This document shows, piece after piece, positions 12,523-15,965 of a stretch of 15,965 nt of DNA. The stretch covers positions 1 to 15,965 of the forward strand of contig JBMNTU010000057.1 in the NCBI GenBank assembly GCA_050945895.1. The letters run 5' to 3'. Made by a program: the position numbers and the translations under genes. Source of the DNA: JBMNTU01 sp050945895. GTDB taxonomy: Bacteria; Bacillota; Clostridia; Christensenellales; Christensenellaceae. How positions within the stretch are numbered: the stretch's first letter is position 1; the number at the start of each line of letters is the position of its first letter. The notes beneath the pieces are model-generated. The model saw only the letters and a program-made list of their open reading frames with translations. It was not told the origin of the DNA and made no database searches.

Positions 12523-13872
12523 TTATATTTCTGTTTCCTCCTGGTAAGTATATATAAGAGTGCAATTGCCATATTCTTCTATATCGAGCGTTATCCATGT
12601 GGAAGCGTAGTTGGTTTGCGGGGTATTGTCGTGAAAGTCAAACTCAAACGAATAATAATAGCCGTACTCGGGGTCGGTCAGTGCGTCTAAAACGTCTTCC
12701 GGGGAAAAAGAGTAGTAGTTATCTGTGTCGCCCGAAAGATTGTACCGCGCGGCATGTTGGTAGCTGTCAAAGCCAAAAAAGTCGTAGGCGTATTCGTACA
12801 TGCGGTAAAAATTGTCGTGCACATCATTGCGGCTGTCGTTGTTTGCTTCTGTATGCAGCACATAGTTATATTCGATGGTCCGGAAGCCCTCGTAGTCTTC
12901 GACGCTTATGTACAATTCGCCCTGCTGCCCCAAAATTTGCATGGGCATGGAATAGGCGGCGCGTCCGTCGTGGCGCGTGCTCTCTATATTGGTACTGTTT
13001 TCGAGGTCGAGCCCGGAAATACTGGGTGTAAGGCCTTGCTCGATCAGGTGGAAGCCAAGCATTTCCTCTAGTTCGGAGGGGTTGGCTGTCTCGGGCTGTG
13101 CTGTGTAGGCGTCGCTATTTGGGAAATAATTAAGCTCCAAGGTGTAGTATGAGGAATCGTGGCCGAGGTTCAAATAAAGGGACACGGCCGCGTCGCTCAA
13201 GTTCCATATGCGGTTATATGTTACATGAGCAGACCTAGCGGAATCGGGGTTGGCGTCGTAGATGATGTCCTGCGCGTCAAAGTCGTATGTTTCCTCGTCC
13301 ATATATTCGACATCGGAAATATGGCTATTGTCGTAATTGCCCAGCATGTCTACCATGATATTCTGCGCGAAGGAGAATGCATCGACCATTGTTTGCGGGG
13401 CGCTGTCGTACCTCGTATATGTGTAACCGAAAAAAGCCAGATCGTCATCGGTAAACGTCGCCGTTGCGTACCCATACTCTGTGCCAGGGAAGGGGGGTAC
13501 ATCGCAAAAATAATAGTTGAGGGCAGCCCTGTCATCTTCCTCTGGATAGAACCCATAATATTCATTCGTCAGCAGCTCGGGCGTAAAGAAAGCGCCGTCG
13601 TGCACAACGGAAAACGGGTCGAGCGAAGCATAGGCAATATTGGAAGAAGCGGCTGCTTCGTATGGTTCAAACGGCGGCAGCCGGAACTCGCCCAGCTTGT
13701 CGTAGAGGCCGGCGTAGGCTGCGGACAGCTTGGATTCTGCATATGTTTCTGCCGCTGCCGATTCGGAGGGAGTATCGAGATTGCCCAGCCACTCGAAAAG
13801 CGGCGCTGGGTTGCAGGCCGTAAGACTAAACAGCAAAAGCGGCATAAGCAGCAGGACGATGACTTTTTTCAT
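12523..13872 (-). CDS. Putative secreted lipoprotein, 449 aa, unknown function
   Basis: The N-terminus is a classic lipoprotein signal: MKKVIVLLL, a hydrophobic core and lipobox LTAC with the lipidated cysteine at residue 20. After a short linker rich in Ala/Glu/Ser (about 37-50) comes a long soluble region strikingly rich in tyrosine, phenylalanine, aspartate and asparagine, without cysteines. No enzyme motif or known binding domain is visible. Repeated SYYTLELNYF- and YYSFEFDF-like strand patterns suggest a beta-rich extracellular domain. GAGGAG stands eight bases before the ATG and a near-consensus promoter lies directly upstream. It is divergent from uxaE and upstream of the phasin-aarF group on the same strand. 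Function not assignable. Confidence 0.85.
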   Translation of the reverse strand: MKKVIVLLLMPLLLFSLTACNPAPLFEWLGNLDTPSESAAAETYAESKLSAAYAGLYDKLGEFRLPPFEPYEAAASSNIAYASLDPFSVVHDGAFFTPELLTNEYYGFYPEEDDRAALNYYFCDVPPFPGTEYGYATATFTDDDLAFFGYTYTRYDSAPQTMVDAFSFAQNIMVDMLGNYDNSHISDVEYMDEETYDFDAQDIIYDANPDSARSAHVTYNRIWNLSDAAVSLYLNLGHDSSYYTLELNYFPNSDAYTAQPETANPSELEEMLGFHLIEQGLTPSISGLDLENSTNIESTRHDGRAAYSMPMQILGQQGELYISVEDYEGFRTIEYNYVLHTEANNDSRNDVHDNFYRMYEYAYDFFGFDSYQHAARYNLSGDTDNYYSFSPEDVLDALTDPEYGYYYSFEFDFHDNTPQTNYASTWITLDIEEYGNCTLIYTYQEETEI

Positions 13873-13893
13873 AAGGGTAGCTCCTCTGCCACG

Positions 13894-13922
13894 AGTATAC
13901 CACCCGCTCCGCCTTTTTTCAA
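13894..13922 (-). promoter_or_regulatory. Promoter of the lipoprotein gene, TTGAAA-N17-TATACT
   Basis: On the minus strand TTGAAA (13917-13922) and TATACT (13894-13899) are exactly 17 bp apart. The start near 13887 leaves a ~15-nt leader containing the ribosome binding site. Confidence 0.75.
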
Positions 13923-13983
13923 CACAACCCTGCGCTGCATACGGGTGTCGTGAAAAATGCAGGAAAGAATCCGGGAAAGGCTA

Positions 13984-14012
13984 TTGACAGGGCAATTTTT
14001 GCGCTGTACGAT
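13984..14012 (+). promoter_or_regulatory. Promoter of uxaE, TTGACA-N17-TACGAT
   Basis: A perfect -35 TTGACA (13984-13989) and TACGAT (14007-14012) are 17 bp apart. The start near 14019 lies 37 bp before the chosen ATG, which argues against an upstream in-frame start at 13957 that would precede the promoter. Confidence 0.7.
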
Positions 14013-14055
14013 AAAACTGTCTTACAACAAAAAACCGAAAGGAACTGTATATCGA

Positions 14056-15534
14056 ATGGAAAAGTGTTTTGGATGGAGCGTGGATGAATTAAAAGCCAGG
14101 GTAAAAGAGGCATTTAGCGATATTGGGGAAATTTCGTTTTACGAAAACTCGTGCGCCGAAAGCGGCGGTTCCAAGTTTGTTATGGCAGAGGTAGACGGGC
14201 AAGACAAGCTGTTGATATATGGAAAAAACAGCCCCTCGTTTGCGGCTTTTTCCGGAATTGAGGCGGGTGATTTCAAGCTTTGTGACGCGGACCATAAAAA
14301 CCGGCTGGTGCTGGGCCAGACATTTTCTTATACAAAACCGAGGGCGCTGGGCGAAAAAACGGCGACCATTGGGCTGGGAGACAGGCTGGGGCTGGCGAAC
14401 GTCGCCCACCTTGCGGCCATTGACGGAAGCGGTATGCTGCCCGTTTTGGCGCAGCAAAGCATGCGCGAGCTTGTATTGACCAACCGGACATACGACGACG
14501 TGCTGGACGCGGCGGCATGGTCGGTGTTCAAATATGGCTGGCAAAACGGATTTTCTGCCGACGGTGACCATTTGAAGCTGCCGGAGGAGATCGACATTGC
14601 ACTGAAAGCCGGCTACACGATGATTACGCTGGACTGCTCGGGTGTGCTGAAGGATGTGCCCGAAGATGCTGCTGCGGTTCAAAAAGCGTATGAGGAAATT
14701 CCTGCGGATGTCCGCGCCCGTTTTGAAAAGGAATATCCGGCAGACGAAAGCGCGAAGGCGTTGGGCCTGAAGTTTGACATGGATACGTTAAAGGCGGTCG
14801 CGGCGGCGTATTATGCAACGGTCGATTTTATTAAGGGCGTTTATGACCGGATAAAGCAGGAAGAACGGGCGGTTGACTTTGAGGTATCGCTGGATGAAAC
14901 GACACAGACGACGCTTCCCGAAGCGCATTATTTTGTGGCGAACGAGCTGCATAAGCTGGGCGTAAAGATTGAGAGCATGGCGCCCCGTTTTGTGGGCGAA
15001 TTCCAAAAGGGGATCGACTATATTGGGGACACGGACGATTTTAACAGGGATATCAAAGAGCATGCGGCAATTGCAAAGCATTTTGGATACAAGATTAGCG
15101 TGCATTCGGGCAGCGATAAGTTTCGGATATTTGAATATGTATCTCCGGCGGCGAGCGGCAGCTTCCACCTGAAAACGTCGGGCACAAGCTGGCTGGAGGC
15201 CGTGCGCGCCATTGCGCAGACAGAGCCCGCGCTGTACCGAAAAATGCATGCGTGTGCGCTCCGGAATATGGACCGGGCGCGCGAGCACTACGTTGTGCAT
15301 GCCGACCTCGGCAAGGTTCCGGCGCTGGATACCGTTTCGGATGCGGACCTGCCCGACTACCTGACAAAGGATGATTCGCGCCAGTTGATGCATATTACAT
15401 ATGGCTATATTTTGGACGACCCCGAGTTGAAAAAAGAAGTGTATGCAGCGCTGAAAAAGCATAAGAAAGAATATGAGGCAGCGCTTAAAAAACACATCGG
15501 GCGGCATGTGTCGCTGCTGATGGACGGGAAGTAG
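14056..15534 (+). CDS. uxaE: Tagaturonate epimerase (UxaE) family protein
   Basis: The 492-aa protein resembles the UxaE family, which in Thermotoga interconverts D-tagaturonate and D-fructuronate, joining the galacturonate and glucuronate routes. The recognisable parts are the N-terminal region with LGDRLGLAN and the C-terminal barrel-like part with FEVSLDETTQTT, the KISVHSGSDKF segment, FHLKTSGTSWLEA and the YVVHADL segment; histidines and acids in these are likely metal ligands. The frame is open further upstream, but I start at ATG 14056: AGGA lies 12 bases before it, family proteins begin close to here, and the promoter is at 13984-14012. No other hexuronate genes (uxaA, uxaB, uxaC, kdgK) are nearby, so the physiological substrate is not confirmed. 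A perfect terminator follows. Confidence 0.7.
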   Translation: MEKCFGWSVDELKARVKEAFSDIGEISFYENSCAESGGSKFVMAEVDGQDKLLIYGKNSPSFAAFSGIEAGDFKLCDADHKNRLVLGQTFSYTKPRALGEKTATIGLGDRLGLANVAHLAAIDGSGMLPVLAQQSMRELVLTNRTYDDVLDAAAWSVFKYGWQNGFSADGDHLKLPEEIDIALKAGYTMITLDCSGVLKDVPEDAAAVQKAYEEIPADVRARFEKEYPADESAKALGLKFDMDTLKAVAAAYYATVDFIKGVYDRIKQEERAVDFEVSLDETTQTTLPEAHYFVANELHKLGVKIESMAPRFVGEFQKGIDYIGDTDDFNRDIKEHAAIAKHFGYKISVHSGSDKFRIFEYVSPAASGSFHLKTSGTSWLEAVRAIAQTEPALYRKMHACALRNMDRAREHYVVHADLGKVPALDTVSDADLPDYLTKDDSRQLMHITYGYILDDPELKKEVYAALKKHKKEYEAALKKHIGRHVSLLMDGK

Positions 15535-15607
15535 AAAAGCAGTACAGCAAAAGGGGATTATGCGTACGATGGGCGGAGAGGCGGTTTCCCCATATGAACA
15601 GAAATAA

Positions 15608-15636
15608 AAAAAGCGGCTTTTGGAAAGCCGCTTTTT
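15608..15636. terminator. Bidirectional intrinsic terminator between uxaE and the last gene
   Basis: AAAAAGCGGCTTT (15608-15620) pairs perfectly over 13 bp with AAAGCCGCTTTTT (15624-15636) around a TGG loop. The A and T flanks make it work for both converging genes. Confidence 0.93.
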
Positions 15637-15660
15637 GTTTTCTGATTGAAAAAAATTCGC

Positions 15661-15965
15661 TTATTCGGACGCAAAGTTTGTAAAGTAGCCTTTGATATGT
15701 ACGACGGGAGTTCCACGGTCGCCGCTGCCGGAGGTAAGGTCGCACAGGCTGCCGATTAGGTCTACATAGCGGCGGGGCGTGGTTCCCTGGGCGGTCATCT
15801 GGCCGACCAGGTTGCCGTCTTTTTTCCGTATGGCGTTGCGCATGGCCTCGGCCAGCTCCTCTCCCTGCAAATCCTGGAACTGGTTATCGGCAAAATACTT
15901 GATTTTAAGCTCGTTGGGGGTGCCTTCCAGCCGCGCGGTATAGGCGGGCGCCACGACAGGGTCGG
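15661..15965 (-). CDS. Unrecognised protein, C-terminal ~100 residues, cut by the window edge
   Basis: The frame is open from its stop at 15661 to the right edge, so the true start lies outside; a GTG at 15954 is only an internal codon. The visible part ends in PVVHIKGYFTNFASE and contains a helix EELAEAMRNAIRKKDGNLVG and a strand-rich start (TARLEGTPNELKIKYFADN). No signal, membrane segment or catalytic motif is visible in this part. I cannot name the family. Confidence 0.6.
   Translation of the reverse strand, partial: DPVVAPAYTARLEGTPNELKIKYFADNQFQDLQGEELAEAMRNAIRKKDGNLVGQMTAQGTTPRRYVDLIGSLCDLTSGSGDRGTPVVHIKGYFTNFASE

Noticed and set aside
15560..15607. 15-codon plus-strand ORF with AGGGG just ahead, between uxaE and its terminator
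   Set aside because: Spacing to the ATG is only about four bases, the peptide (MRTMGGEAVSPYEQK) has no features, and it runs into the terminator stem; most likely chance.
1..15965. CRISPR array, rRNA or prophage genes
   Set aside because: No regularly spaced repeats beyond the two-copy 12-mer at 77-110, no rRNA-like stretch, and no phage structural, integrase or lysis genes were found.

Overview
The window looks like chromosomal DNA of a strictly anaerobic, Gram-positive bacterium of the Clostridia type. The grounds are an O2/NO-detoxifying flavodiiron protein with its rubredoxin, a DUF1858 redox-disulfide protein, a phasin-like plus AarF gene pair, GGAGG-type ribosome binding sites, sigma-A-like promoters, a lipoprotein signal peptide, and A-tract/stem/T-tract terminators. 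A genus cannot be named from the sequence alone.

Layout, left to right. 1-~1430 is an accessory edge. It holds a possible insertion-sequence end, the first ~175 codons of a MalT/LuxR-type ATPase regulator that stops at that end, and an unrecognised 181-aa gene. 1443-3128 (minus strand) is a redox-stress cluster: DUF1858 protein, then rubredoxin, then flavodiiron protein FprA, with a strong hairpin terminator between rubredoxin and fprA. 3228-3929 (minus) is a PHP-domain phosphoesterase. A 297-bp divergent region (3930-4226) carries promoters both ways and a ~165-nt leader ahead of lipoate-protein ligase (4227-5222, plus). That leader contains a 14-codon minigene with a good ribosome binding site.

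5323-9175 (plus) is a surface-polysaccharide block: a 754-aa tandem GT2 glycosyltransferase, a small coiled-coil protein, and an unusual protein joining a degenerate GT2-like domain to a GtrA membrane domain. A thioredoxin gene follows (9261-9572), closed by a bidirectional terminator. 9620-12454 (minus) is a tight cluster: phasin-like protein, AarF/UbiB kinase-like protein, MmcQ/YjbR protein and GNAT acetyltransferase, with gaps of only 3-11 bp. Upstream of it lies an uncharacterised 449-aa lipoprotein (12523-13872, minus). Divergent from the lipoprotein is a UxaE-type tagaturonate epimerase (14056-15534, plus), closed by a 13-bp perfect terminator stem. The last gene (15661-end, minus) is cut by the window edge and not recognised.

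Most of the window is ordinary core and metabolic sequence, and I see no clear new defence or mobile system. The parts most worth a second look are the lplA leader minigene, the leaderless GT2-GtrA fusion with its altered catalytic motif, the truncated LuxR-type gene at the putative IS boundary, and the 24-codon ORF overlapping the unknown gene at 804-1349.
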